Source: Ornithinimicrobium cavernae (lineage in GTDB: Bacteria > Actinomycetota > Actinomycetes > Actinomycetales > Dermatophilaceae). Taken from it: DNA of 64,000 nucleotides. The translations under genes and the position numbers were made by a program. The DNA lies in NCBI RefSeq assembly GCF_003121625.1, contig NZ_QDDJ01000003.1:186001-250000 (forward strand), written 5' to 3'. The notes under the pieces are model-generated. The model was not told where the DNA came from. It searched no databases and worked only from the letters and a program-made list of their open reading frames with translations. Shown piece by piece: positions 55,024-63,187 of the stretch. Positions within the stretch are counted from its first letter, which is position 1; every line of letters starts with the position of its first letter.

Positions 55024-55482
55024 ATGGGCGGCACGGACGACTTCGCGACCTACCTGGAGCAGGTGCGCGCCCACCGCGCGGAGCTGCGTGACGCGGTGCG
55101 CCGTGTCGAGGACGCGCTGGCCTCGCCGATCGCTCGCGGCTCGGGCTGGCGCACCCGGGTCGCCGTGGCGCTGGCGCAGCTGTCCCGGGACTTCGAGGAC
55201 CACATCAGTCTCACCGAGCGCCCCGGCGGTCTCTACGACAGTGCCGGGTCGGCGGCCCCCCGTCTCGCCGCGGCGGCCAGGCGGCTGGTGGCTGAGCACG
55301 TCGGGCTGCGCGACGCCATCGAGGGCTGTCTGGTGGCCTACACGGACGGACCCGACGACGCCGACCTGCAGGCCCTGCGGGAGTCCGCGACGCAGCTGAT
55401 CGGCCAGCTCGTGCGGCACCGGCAGCGCGGGGGAGACCTGGTCTACGAGGCCTACACCGTCGACCTCGGCGGGCAGGGTTGA
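55024..55482 (+). CDS. Hemerythrin-like HHE-domain protein
   Basis: A 152-residue all-helical protein. Its histidines and acidic residues are arranged like an HHE cation-binding bundle: QVRAHRAELRDAV, LSRDFEDHISLTER, RLVAEHVGLRDAIEG and LVRHRQRGGDLVYEAY. Members may bind a di-iron centre or other metal, and some act in oxygen or nitric-oxide responses. I chose ATG 55024 because GAGGAGGC precedes it; an ATG at 54997 lacks a site. It sits between treY and treZ, where such a gene is not usual, and may have been inserted into the operon. Confidence 0.7.
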   Translation: MGGTDDFATYLEQVRAHRAELRDAVRRVEDALASPIARGSGWRTRVAVALAQLSRDFEDHISLTERPGGLYDSAGSAAPRLAAAARRLVAEHVGLRDAIEGCLVAYTDGPDDADLQALRESATQLIGQLVRHRQRGGDLVYEAYTVDLGGQG

Positions 55483-55547
55483 CACCACTCGGCTGACACC
55501 CCGCACGTCTGGTCGCGCGCCGGCCGCGAGATGGCAGGATCGGTGGG

Positions 55548-57389
55548 GTGACGCAGGAGAGTCAGCCGCCCCGGCAGTATGCCGTGTGGGCACCCGGGGC
55601 ACGCACGGTCGAGGTGGTCGTCGGTCACTCCGACCGGGCGCACGGTGACCCGGCCGTTGACCGCCACCGGGCGCGTCCGATGGTGCCTGGGGGCCGGCCC
55701 GGCTGGTGGGTGGCCCCGATCGAACCGGGCGACGACGGCCGCTACGCCTTCCGTCTCGACGGTGGTGACCCCCGTCCCGACCCGCGCTCGCTGTCCCAGC
55801 CCGACGGGGTCCACGGCCCGTCCGCCCTCGTCGACCGCACGGCATACGACTGGGGTGATGCGGGCTGGGCCGGCGCCGGACTGGAGGGCGCCGTCCTCTA
55901 CGAGCTCCACATCGGGACCTTCACGCCTCAGGGCACGCTCGCGGCCGCCACCGCCCGCCTGGACCACCTCGTGGCCCTCGGCGTGACGATGATCTCCCTC
56001 ATGCCGGTCGCCGCCTTCCCGGGACGGCACGGCTGGGGTTATGACGGGGTCGCCCTGTTCGCCGTGCACGAGCCCTACGGCGGCGCCCGCGGCCTGCAGG
56101 AGTTCGTCGATGCCTGCCACCGGCGCGGGCTGGCGGTGTGCCTCGACGTCGTCTACAACCACCTGGGCCCCAGTGGCAACTACCTCGGGCAGTTCGGGCC
56201 CTATTTCACGGATCGGCACCACACACCGTGGGGTGACGCGGTCAACCTGGACGGCCCGGGCAGTGACGAGGTGCGCCGGTTCCTGCTCGACAACGTGCGG
56301 ATGTGGCTGGAGGACTTCCACCTCGACGGGCTGCGCCTGGACGCCGTCCACGCGCTCCACGACCAGCGGGCCGAGCACCTCCTGGAGTCGGTGGCCGTGG
56401 TCGCCGACGAGGTCGCCGAGCGCACCGGCCGGCCACGGAGCCTGATCGCCGAGTCCGACCGCAACGACCCGGCCACGGTGAGCCCGCGCGGGCCCGGCGG
56501 TGCCGGAGGCCTCGGGCTGACCGGTCAGTGGGCCGACGACATCCACCACGCCCTCCACGTGGCGCTGACGGGCGAGACCCAGGGCTACTACGGCGACTTC
56601 GCCGACCCCGGCGCGCTGGGCAAGGTGCTGACGCGCACGCCCTTCTTCCACGACGGCACCTACTCGAGCTTCCGCGGCCGGAGCCACGGACGGCCCGTCG
56701 ACCTGGCCACCACTCCGCCGTGGCGGTTCGTCGCCTCCCTGCAGACGCACGACCAGGTCGGCAACCGCGCGACCGGTGACCGCCTGTGCCACGGCCTCAC
56801 GCCCGGTCAGTCGGCGATCGGTGCGGCGCTGCTGCTCACCGCGCCCTACACGCCGATGCTGTTCATGGGTGAGGAGTGGGGCGCCGGCACGCCCTGGCAG
56901 TTCTTCACCGACCACTCCGAGCCGGAGCTCGTGGAGGGGATCCGCACCGGTCGGGCACGCGAGTTCGCCGAGCACGGCTGGTCCGCGACCGTCCCGGACC
57001 CCCAGGACGAGAGGACCGTCGCCGCCTCGCGCCTGGACTGGGCGGAGCCGGCGGTCGAGCCGCACGCGTCGCTGCTCGAGTGGCACCGCACGCTCCTGCG
57101 TCTCCGCCGGGAGCTCCCCGACCTGCTGGCGACACCGCTGACCGACGGGCACCTGGCCCGGTCCGGCGACGTGCTGGTCCTCACCCGTGGGGCGGTGCAC
57201 GTGGTGGCCAACCTCGCCGACACCGACGCCAGGGTGGCGGCACCGGCAGAGCCGCGCACACGGCATACGGCAGCGGAGTTTGGTGGTGTGCGGGTCGAGG
57301 GGGACGTGGTGCACCTGCCCGGTCACTCGGTCGTGGTGCTGGCCGACGGGTGGGCCCCGTCGCGCGCCGCACGTACGGTGGAGGCATGA
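55548..57389 (+). CDS. treZ: Malto-oligosyltrehalose trehalohydrolase
   Basis: A 613-residue GH13 enzyme that cuts trehalose from the end made by TreY. N-terminal beta domain (YAVWAPGARTVEVVV), then the barrel: YELHIGTFTPQGTL, LDVVYNHLGPSGNYL, nucleophile Asp in FHLDGLRLDAVHAL, acid Glu in SLIAESDRND and transition-state block SLQTHDQVGNRATGD. LFMGEEWGAGTPWQFFTDH is strongly TreZ-like. The GTG start lies 7 bases after CAGGAT, again without a ribosome site. The stop overlaps the ATG of the next gene, so that unknown protein is co-translated with TreZ. Confidence 0.95.
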   Translation: MTQESQPPRQYAVWAPGARTVEVVVGHSDRAHGDPAVDRHRARPMVPGGRPGWWVAPIEPGDDGRYAFRLDGGDPRPDPRSLSQPDGVHGPSALVDRTAYDWGDAGWAGAGLEGAVLYELHIGTFTPQGTLAAATARLDHLVALGVTMISLMPVAAFPGRHGWGYDGVALFAVHEPYGGARGLQEFVDACHRRGLAVCLDVVYNHLGPSGNYLGQFGPYFTDRHHTPWGDAVNLDGPGSDEVRRFLLDNVRMWLEDFHLDGLRLDAVHALHDQRAEHLLESVAVVADEVAERTGRPRSLIAESDRNDPATVSPRGPGGAGGLGLTGQWADDIHHALHVALTGETQGYYGDFADPGALGKVLTRTPFFHDGTYSSFRGRSHGRPVDLATTPPWRFVASLQTHDQVGNRATGDRLCHGLTPGQSAIGAALLLTAPYTPMLFMGEEWGAGTPWQFFTDHSEPELVEGIRTGRAREFAEHGWSATVPDPQDERTVAASRLDWAEPAVEPHASLLEWHRTLLRLRRELPDLLATPLTDGHLARSGDVLVLTRGAVHVVANLADTDARVAAPAEPRTRHTAAEFGGVRVEGDVVHLPGHSVVVLADGWAPSRAARTVEA

Positions 57390-58045
57390 GGTTCCACAAG
57401 CCTGTGCCGGTGCCGCCGGAGTCGATCGACGCCACCACGGCGGGACCCGACCAGCTCGAGGTCGCCGAGATGGCGCACCGGACCGCCGCCGTCCTGGTGG
57501 ACCGGGGCCGCGCCAGCGAGGACCCCGAGATCCGCGCGCGCCTGGTCGACCTGCCCCGGACCGTCGGGCTCGCCACCCTCGCGGAGGTGTGGTCCGCCCG
57601 GCCCGCGAGGACCCTGCCGGGCGCGCTGTGGCGCCTCTACGCCCTGCACGAGTGGGTGCACCGCTCCCCCGACCTCGTGGCACGGGCCTTCAGCGCCGGG
57701 GCGGGGCACGCAGAGGTCTACCGGGTGATCTCCGGCGTGGTCGAGCCGCCGCGGCCGGAGGACCTGCGGGACCTCACCCACCAGATCCTCACCGGCGTCT
57801 TCGACGGTGACCTGGACGTCGCCCTGGAGCGGGCGGCGGCCTTCTGCCACGTGACGGCGACCGGCCTCGCCGTGCTGCACGGGGACCAGGCCGCGGAGGA
57901 GTCCCACCACATGCCGGGCGTGCCCGACCAGGAGCAGGCGGGGGAGCACCGGCCGGAGGAGCTGCGGCGCGCCGCCAGGCTCCAGGAGACCGCTGCCGAC
58001 CTGCAGGCCTGCGCACGACTCTGGCTCCGCGGCGACCTGCACTGA
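57386..58045 (+). CDS. Protein of unknown function coupled to treZ
   Basis: A 219-residue soluble protein that I do not recognise. It is helix-rich and Ala/Leu/Arg-rich, with no signal peptide or membrane helix. Blocks worth noting are MRFHKPVPVPPESIDATTAG at the start, LWRLYALHEWVHRSPDLVAR in the middle and the His-containing tail ESHHMPGVPDQEQAGEHRPE. The ATG overlaps the treZ stop (ATGA), so expression follows the trehalose genes. Clustered His and Glu residues would allow metal binding, but no motif is definite. Confidence 0.6.
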   Translation: MRFHKPVPVPPESIDATTAGPDQLEVAEMAHRTAAVLVDRGRASEDPEIRARLVDLPRTVGLATLAEVWSARPARTLPGALWRLYALHEWVHRSPDLVARAFSAGAGHAEVYRVISGVVEPPRPEDLRDLTHQILTGVFDGDLDVALERAAAFCHVTATGLAVLHGDQAAEESHHMPGVPDQEQAGEHRPEELRRAARLQETAADLQACARLWLRGDLH

Positions 58046-58090
58046 GCCACGACCCGATGAGTTCGCCGGGCCCCACGGGTCGGTATCCCC

Positions 58091-58771
58091 ATGACCGCTC
58101 CTGACCAGCCCGGCCGCGAAGAGCACAGCGCCCACCAGCAGGACCCCGGCGGGAACGAACCCGACGGGACCTCGCTGCGCGATCTCGGACCCGCCGCGGC
58201 AGCGGTGTCCGACGTCGTCCGCGGGGTCCGGGACGACCAGCTGGCCGCCCCCACCCCGTGTCCGCGCTACGCCGTCGGCGACGTCCTGCAGCATCTCGAC
58301 GGCCTGGCCGAGGCGTTCGCGATGGCGGCGCGCAAGGAGACCTCACCCGACGGGCCCGGCCCCTCGGGCGACGCCGCCCTGCTGCCGGCGGACTGGCGGG
58401 AGCGGATCCCGCAGCGTCTGACCGCCCTCGCCGAGGCCTGGCGGGACCCGTCGGCCTGGACGGGCCCCACCGCCGCGGGTGGGGTGGAGCTCGACGGGGC
58501 GACAGCAGGTCTGGTCGCGCTCGACGAGCTGGTCGTCCACGGCTGGGACCTCGCCCGGGGCACCGGGCAGGACTACGCCCCCGATGAGGCCAGCATCGCG
58601 GGTGCCCGCGCCTTCGTGGCACTCTTCTCGGGCCCGGGCACCGAGGACATGCGCGGCGACGCCTTCGGCCCCGAGCTCGCGGCACCCGAGGGCGCCACGC
58701 CGCTGGAGGAGCTGCTCGCCATGACCGGCCGCGACCCCCGCGCGCCGCTGCCCGGGGCCGCACCACGCTGA
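58091..58771 (+). CDS. TIGR03086-type (DinB/mycothiol maleylpyruvate isomerase-like) protein
   Basis: A 226-residue protein of the actinobacterial TIGR03086 group, a branch of the mycothiol-dependent DinB superfamily. It shows LAAPTPCPRYAVGDVLQHLD, with the metal His in LQHLDG, and LVALDELVVHGWDLARGTGQ, with the second conserved His. The N-terminal 30 residues are a polar extension. Such proteins are thought to be metal-binding and possibly thiol-transferring, with unknown substrates. It follows the treZ-linked unknown gene by 45 bases on the same strand and may be at the end of that transcript. Confidence 0.82.
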   Translation: MTAPDQPGREEHSAHQQDPGGNEPDGTSLRDLGPAAAAVSDVVRGVRDDQLAAPTPCPRYAVGDVLQHLDGLAEAFAMAARKETSPDGPGPSGDAALLPADWRERIPQRLTALAEAWRDPSAWTGPTAAGGVELDGATAGLVALDELVVHGWDLARGTGQDYAPDEASIAGARAFVALFSGPGTEDMRGDAFGPELAAPEGATPLEELLAMTGRDPRAPLPGAAPR

Positions 58772-59071
58772 CCTGCTGTTCTGCCGCCCCGTCCACACCG
58801 CGGGAACAGGATCCGGACCCGAGCGGTTAGCCTTGAGCGTGTGCCGGGCCGCGGCAGCCCCGGGCTCCAACATTCGCCGCTACGAGCGGCCACGCGCCGA
58901 GAGGCGCTCCCGGCCCGGCACATCACCTCACGTGAACGCACGCGGCTGCGGCCACATGACGCGGACGTGTCCCTGCGGCGAACCGAAGGTTTCGGATCCC
59001 TCTCGTGGCTTGCGTACCATGTGCGAAGCGGCGACGCCCCGTCGCGCTGTCGAGAAACCGGGAGCAGACGC
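58772..59071. other. 300-base intergenic region before the second DUF47 gene
   Basis: No gene is convincing here. A GCGCC-GAGA-GGCGC hairpin lies near 58890-58915. On the plus strand TTCGGA (58993-58998) and TACCAT (59017-59022), 18 bases apart, could be the promoter of the DUF47-PiT pair, with a leader of about 45 bases and GGGAGC before the GTG. A single TCACGTGAAC element near 58925 contains GTGAAC, but it is not an 11-base direct repeat, so I do not call a PHO box. Confidence 0.3.
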
Positions 59072-59692
59072 GTGCGCCTTCGTGTGACCCCTAGAACCGC
59101 GCCCTTCACGGCCGCGTTCGCCGGGCTTGCCGCCGAGGTCCACCAGGGGACCCTCGTGCTGCGCGACACCCTCGGGGTCACCACGGTCGCCCGGGGACCG
59201 GAGCTGGACCGGGTGCGCGCCCTGCTGCGCGAGGCCGAGCAGGCCCGCGGTCAGATCGTCGCCATGGCTCGCGAGTCGTTCATCACCCCGTTCGACCGGG
59301 GGGACATCCACCAGCTCGCCGTGGCCCTCTCCGACGTCCTGGTCCACCTGGAGCGTGCCGTCGACGCCGGCATCAGATACCGCCTCGACGACGCCCCCGA
59401 CAGCGCCGCGACCCTGATCGACACGCTGGTGCGGATGGCGGAGCTGACGGCCGAGACGATGCCCGAGCTGCACGACCTCGGGGCGGTCGTGGGCTACCCC
59501 GCCGAGATGCGGCGCCTCGGGATGCGCGCGGACCAGACCCGGCGGGACATGCTGTCGGACACCCTCTCCGGTCGCAGCGAGCCGCTGCGCGCCGTGCGGG
59601 TGACCCTCGTCATCGAGGAGGTGGCCCTCGCGGTCCGTGGCCTCGAGCGGGCCGCCACCGTCGTCGAGGGCATCGTCATCAAGGAGTCCTGA
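59072..59692 (+). CDS. DUF47 (PhoU-like) protein, second copy
   Basis: A 206-residue helical protein of the same length as the copy at 34649. Shared family blocks are VRLRVTPRTAPFTAAFAGLA at the start and ESFITPFDRGDIHQLAVALS in the middle; the end is VVEGIVIKES. The start GTG 59072 lines up with the start of the first copy and follows GGGAGC. It is followed by a PiT gene after 2 bases. Position next to the pst genes suggests that this pair, unlike the first, belongs to a phosphate-responsive block. Between copies the middle of the protein has diverged well beyond synonymous change. Confidence 0.88.
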   Translation: MRLRVTPRTAPFTAAFAGLAAEVHQGTLVLRDTLGVTTVARGPELDRVRALLREAEQARGQIVAMARESFITPFDRGDIHQLAVALSDVLVHLERAVDAGIRYRLDDAPDSAATLIDTLVRMAELTAETMPELHDLGAVVGYPAEMRRLGMRADQTRRDMLSDTLSGRSEPLRAVRVTLVIEEVALAVRGLERAATVVEGIVIKES

Positions 59693-59694
59693 GG

Positions 59695-60687
59695 GTGGAC
59701 TGGCTGCCGGCCGCCCTGGTCATCGGGCTGGCTCTCACGTTTGCCTTCACCAACGGCTTCCACGACGCGGCCAACTCCGTGGCGACGGCGATCTCGACCC
59801 GGGCGCTCAGCCCCCGCATCGCCATCGCGATGGCGGCCGGCCTCAACCTCGTGGGCGCCTTCCTGGGCGAGGGGATCGCCCGCACCATCGGCGAGGACAT
59901 CATCGTGCCGCCCAGCGGCGCCGAGGGGCTGGTGCTGATCGCCTCCGCCCTGCTCGGCGCCATCGCCTGGAACGTGCTCACCTGGTGGTGGGGGATGCCG
60001 TCCTCCTCCACGCACGCCCTCATCGGCGGCCTGGCCGGCGCGTCGCTGGCCGCCGGGTCGACCGTCCTGTGGGACGGCATCTGGAGTGACGTGGTCCTCC
60101 CCATGCTGGTGTCACCGCTCGCCGGGCTGGTCGTCGCCTACCTCGCGATGCGCGTGCTGATCCGGGTGATCGGTCGCACCCGGCGGCAGCACGTCGGCCG
60201 CGACGTGCGCCGCGCCCAGGTCGCCTCCGCCGGTGCCATGGCGCTGGGGCACGGGCTGCAGGACGCCGCCAAGACGATGGGGGTGGTGATCCTGGTCCTG
60301 GCGGTCAGCGGTCACGGGGGCGAGGACAGCCTGCCCTGGCAGGCGATGGCCGCCTCGGCCCTGGCGCTCGCCGCCGGGACGTATGCGGGGGGCTGGCGGA
60401 TCGTCCGGACCCTCGGTCGTCGGATCATCACGCCGGCACCGGAGCCGGCCCAGGGCATGGTTGCGGAGGCCTCGGCTGCCGGGATCCTCTACCTGGCCGC
60501 GGTCCTGCACGCACCGGTCTCCACGACGCACACGATCACCGCGTCCATCCTGGGGACGGGGCTCACCGGGCGGCGCTCGGCGCTGCGGTGGGACGTGGTC
60601 GGTCGGATCGTGACGACCTGGGTGCTCACCTTTCCGGCTGCGGCCGGTCTCAGCGCGCTCCTCTGTGTCGTCCTCGGCGCCCTGTGA
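59695..60687 (+). CDS. Low-affinity inorganic phosphate transporter (PiT), second copy
   Basis: A 330-residue PiT protein. Hallmarks are NGFHDAANSVATAISTRALS, WWWGMPSSSTHALIGG, ALGHGLQDAAKTMGVVILVL and HAPVSTTHTITASILGTGLT. It closely parallels the copy at 33649 in length and motif order. The GTG start follows the DUF47 stop by 2 bases, so the pair is coupled. It precedes pstS on the same strand by about 200 bases that contain a separate PHO-box promoter. Confidence 0.92.
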   Translation: MDWLPAALVIGLALTFAFTNGFHDAANSVATAISTRALSPRIAIAMAAGLNLVGAFLGEGIARTIGEDIIVPPSGAEGLVLIASALLGAIAWNVLTWWWGMPSSSTHALIGGLAGASLAAGSTVLWDGIWSDVVLPMLVSPLAGLVVAYLAMRVLIRVIGRTRRQHVGRDVRRAQVASAGAMALGHGLQDAAKTMGVVILVLAVSGHGGEDSLPWQAMAASALALAAGTYAGGWRIVRTLGRRIITPAPEPAQGMVAEASAAGILYLAAVLHAPVSTTHTITASILGTGLTGRRSALRWDVVGRIVTTWVLTFPAAAGLSALLCVVLGAL

Positions 60688-60728
60688 CCTGCCTCATCGT
60701 GAGCGATCCCACACCCGATGTGTTGCGG

Positions 60729-60761
60729 ATTCAAATGTCGTTCACGTCCTGTTCACCCAGC
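60729..60761 (+). promoter_or_regulatory. PHO box (PhoP-binding direct repeats) upstream of pstS
   Basis: Three consecutive 11-base units: ATTCAAATGTC (60729), GTTCACGTCCT (60740) and GTTCACCCAGC (60751). The last two match the actinobacterial GTTCAC-type PHO box exactly in period and core, and the first is degenerate. The box ends 27 bases before the -10, the usual activator position. Confidence 0.8.
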
Positions 60762-60788
60762 ACGCCCGCCCGGGTCACGTCCTCTCCC

Positions 60789-60794
60789 TAACCT
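60789..60794 (+). promoter_or_regulatory. -10 element of the pst operon
   Basis: TAACCT, downstream of the PHO box, followed by a small AACCT/AGGTT inverted repeat at the expected transcript start near 60802. The leader of about 88 bases contains AGAGAGG before the GTG of pstS. No good -35 is present, as expected for an activated promoter. Confidence 0.5.
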
Positions 60795-60889
60795 TCGGCG
60801 AGGTTGGCAACGCCGCCAGCACGCCAGACTGCGCAGGAGCTGCAGGTCCGCGTGCCACCTGACACCCTCAGAGCAAGAGAGGCAACACC

Positions 60890-62095
60890 GTGAAGCTGAA
60901 CCGCTTTGGTTCCACCGTCGCGATTGCGATGGCCGCATCCCTGGTCCTGACCGCCTGTGGCGGCAACGAGGAGGGCGACGACACCACCTCCGAGGAGACC
61001 TCGGCGGAGGAGACCACCGACGAGGGCGCCGACGGCGGCGAGGCCACCGACGCACCCGCTGAGGGCGGCGGCGAGACCGAGGAGCCGGCCGCTGGCGGCG
61101 CCTACACCCCGGCCGAGGGCCTGTCCGGTGACCTCATCGGTGCCGGTGCCTCCTCGCAGGAGTCCGCGGTGACCGCCTGGATCGCGGGCTACCTCGAGGT
61201 CCAGCCCGACGTGAGCGTCGGCTACACCGCCGTGGGCTCCGGTGCGGGCCGCGAGCAGTTCCTGGCCGGCGCCACCGACTACGCGGGTTCGGACGCCTAC
61301 CTCGACGAGGAGGAGCAGGCCACCGCCGCGGAGGTCTGTGGACCCGAGGGCGCGATCAACCTGCCGCTGTACATCTCCCCGGTCGCCGTTCCCTACAACC
61401 TGCCCGGTGTCGACGGTCTCCAGCTGTCCCCGACCACCCTGGCCGGCATCTTCAACCAGGACATCACCACCTGGAACGACGAGGCCATCGCCGCGGACAA
61501 CCCGGACGCCGACCTCCCGGACACCCCGATCACCGTGGTCAACCGTTCGGACGAGTCCGGCACCACCGAGAACTTCATGGAGTACCTGAGCGCGGCCGCT
61601 CCCGACGCGTGGACCCACGAGGCGGGCGACGCGTGGCCGGTCCCCGGCGGTGAGGCTGCCGCGCAGACCTCCGGTGTCATGCAGGTCGTCAACTCCACCG
61701 AGGGCTCCATCGGCTACGCCGACGCCTCCGCCGTGACCGGCCAGTCGGCCGCCATCGGTGTGGGTGACGAGTTCGTCGCCTTCTCCCCGGAGGCCGCGGC
61801 CAAGGTCGTGGACGCGTCCGAGCCAGCCGACACCGGTGTGGAGGGTGACCTCGCCCTCGACCTGGCGCGTGACACCACCGAGTCCGGCGCCTACCCGATC
61901 GTCCTGGTCTCCTACCACATCGCCTGCAAGCACTACGACGACGCCAACCGGGCGGACCTGGTCAAGGACTACCTGGGCTACGTCGCCTCGCCCGAGGGCC
62001 AGCAGGTCGCCGCGGACGCCGCGGGCTCGGCTCCCATCTCGGACGAGATGCGCGCGCAGGTCATGGAGTCCATCAGCATGATCCAGGGCGGCTGA
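60890..62095 (+). CDS. pstS: Phosphate ABC transporter substrate-binding lipoprotein
   Basis: A 401-residue phosphate-binding lipoprotein. Signal and lipobox: VAIAMAASLVLTACGG, lipidated Cys at about residue 22. A long acidic linker of Glu, Thr and Asp follows (to about 75). The PstS fold then shows LIGAGASSQESAVTAWIAGY, VGYTAVGSGAGREQF, TDYAGSDAYL, VVNRSDESGTTENFMEYLS and SIGYADASAV, the phosphate-site loops. AGAGAGG precedes GTG 60890. It is controlled by the PHO box upstream and is followed by a strong hairpin before pstC, so the binding protein is likely made in excess over the membrane parts. Confidence 0.95.
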   Translation: MKLNRFGSTVAIAMAASLVLTACGGNEEGDDTTSEETSAEETTDEGADGGEATDAPAEGGGETEEPAAGGAYTPAEGLSGDLIGAGASSQESAVTAWIAGYLEVQPDVSVGYTAVGSGAGREQFLAGATDYAGSDAYLDEEEQATAAEVCGPEGAINLPLYISPVAVPYNLPGVDGLQLSPTTLAGIFNQDITTWNDEAIAADNPDADLPDTPITVVNRSDESGTTENFMEYLSAAAPDAWTHEAGDAWPVPGGEAAAQTSGVMQVVNSTEGSIGYADASAVTGQSAAIGVGDEFVAFSPEAAAKVVDASEPADTGVEGDLALDLARDTTESGAYPIVLVSYHIACKHYDDANRADLVKDYLGYVASPEGQQVAADAAGSAPISDEMRAQVMESISMIQGG

Positions 62096-62121
62096 GCCAC
62101 ACCCTGATAGCAGTACTGTGT

Positions 62122-62155
62122 CGACGGTCGTCCGGTGTTGTCTGGACGGCCGTCG
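62122..62155 (+). terminator. Hairpin between pstS and pstC (attenuator or mRNA stabiliser)
   Basis: CGACGGTCGTCC (62122-62133) pairs with GGACGGCCGTCG (62144-62155): a 12-bp stem with one G-T wobble and a 10-base loop, between two genes of one operon. It would let pstS outnumber pstC-pstA transcripts. Confidence 0.6.
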
Positions 62156-62209
62156 GCATACTGCGTCTGAGAGCAGAACATCCCACACACGTCCCCTGAA
62201 GGAAGACCC

Positions 62210-63187
62210 ATGACACCTCCAGCTGACCCGGGGCAGGCCCCGGAGGAGGGCTCGGTCGTGACCCGGGCCACCTCGTCGGCGCACAAGCCCGTCCGCAGAC
62301 CGGGGGACGTCGTCTTCAGCAGCCTCTCCCTCGGTTCGGGCATCCTGATCCTGCTGATCCTGGCGCTCGTCGCCGTCTTCCTCATCTGGCAGGGCATGCC
62401 GGCGCTGACCGCCGAGCGGGAGGAGATCAGCGGGGGTGAGGGCTTCTTCAGCTACGTCTGGCCCCTGGTGTTCGGCACGGTCGTGGCCTCTCTCATCGCG
62501 ATGGTGCTCGCCACGCCCGTCGCGGTCGGCATCGCGCTGTTCGTCTCGCACTACGCCCCGCGGCGGGTCGGGAACGCCATCGGCTTCGTCATCGACCTGC
62601 TGGCTGCCGTTCCCTCGGTGGTCTTCGGTATGTGGGGCATGGCGGTCTTCGCCAAGCAGCTGGTGCCCCTCTACGACTGGCTGTCCCAGAACCTCGCCTT
62701 CATCCCGATCTTCGACGGCCGCTCCGCCACGGGACGCACGCTGCTGACCGCCGCCGTCGTGCTGGCCGTGATGATCCTGCCGATCATCACCTCCGTGTCC
62801 CGCGAGGTCTTCCTGCAGACGCCCCGTCTCCATGAGGAGGCCGCGCTGGCTCTCGGAGCCACCAAGTGGGAGATGATCCGGACCGCGGTCCTGCCGTTCG
62901 GGGCGCCCGGTGTCATCGGTGGCGTCATGCTCGGCCTCGGCCGCGCTCTCGGCGAGACGATGGCCGTGGCCATCATCCTCTCGCCCGGAGTGTTCACCTG
63001 GGTGCTCACCGCCAGCGGCAACAACACGATCCCGGCCGAGATCGCCCTCAACTTCCCGGAGGCCGCGGGCCTGCGCCTGTCCGAGCTGATCGCCGCGGGT
63101 CTCGTGCTGTTCGTCCTCACCCTCGCTGTCAACCTCTTCGCACGGTGGATCGTGGAGAAGCGGTCCGAGTTCTCGGGAGCCAACTGA
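62210..63187 (+). CDS. pstC: Phosphate ABC transporter permease PstC
   Basis: A 325-residue permease with about six hydrophobic segments. The N-terminal 40 residues are polar and cytoplasmic, then SGILILLILALVAVFLIWQG. The coupling loop is HEEAALALGATKWEMIRTAV, with the EAA-type consensus, and ALGETMAVAIILSPG is a PstC signature. GAAGGAAG precedes ATG 62210. The stop overlaps the ATG of pstA by one base (TGATG). Together with PstA it forms the membrane channel of the high-affinity phosphate importer. Confidence 0.95.
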   Translation: MTPPADPGQAPEEGSVVTRATSSAHKPVRRPGDVVFSSLSLGSGILILLILALVAVFLIWQGMPALTAEREEISGGEGFFSYVWPLVFGTVVASLIAMVLATPVAVGIALFVSHYAPRRVGNAIGFVIDLLAAVPSVVFGMWGMAVFAKQLVPLYDWLSQNLAFIPIFDGRSATGRTLLTAAVVLAVMILPIITSVSREVFLQTPRLHEEAALALGATKWEMIRTAVLPFGAPGVIGGVMLGLGRALGETMAVAIILSPGVFTWVLTASGNNTIPAEIALNFPEAAGLRLSELIAAGLVLFVLTLAVNLFARWIVEKRSEFSGAN

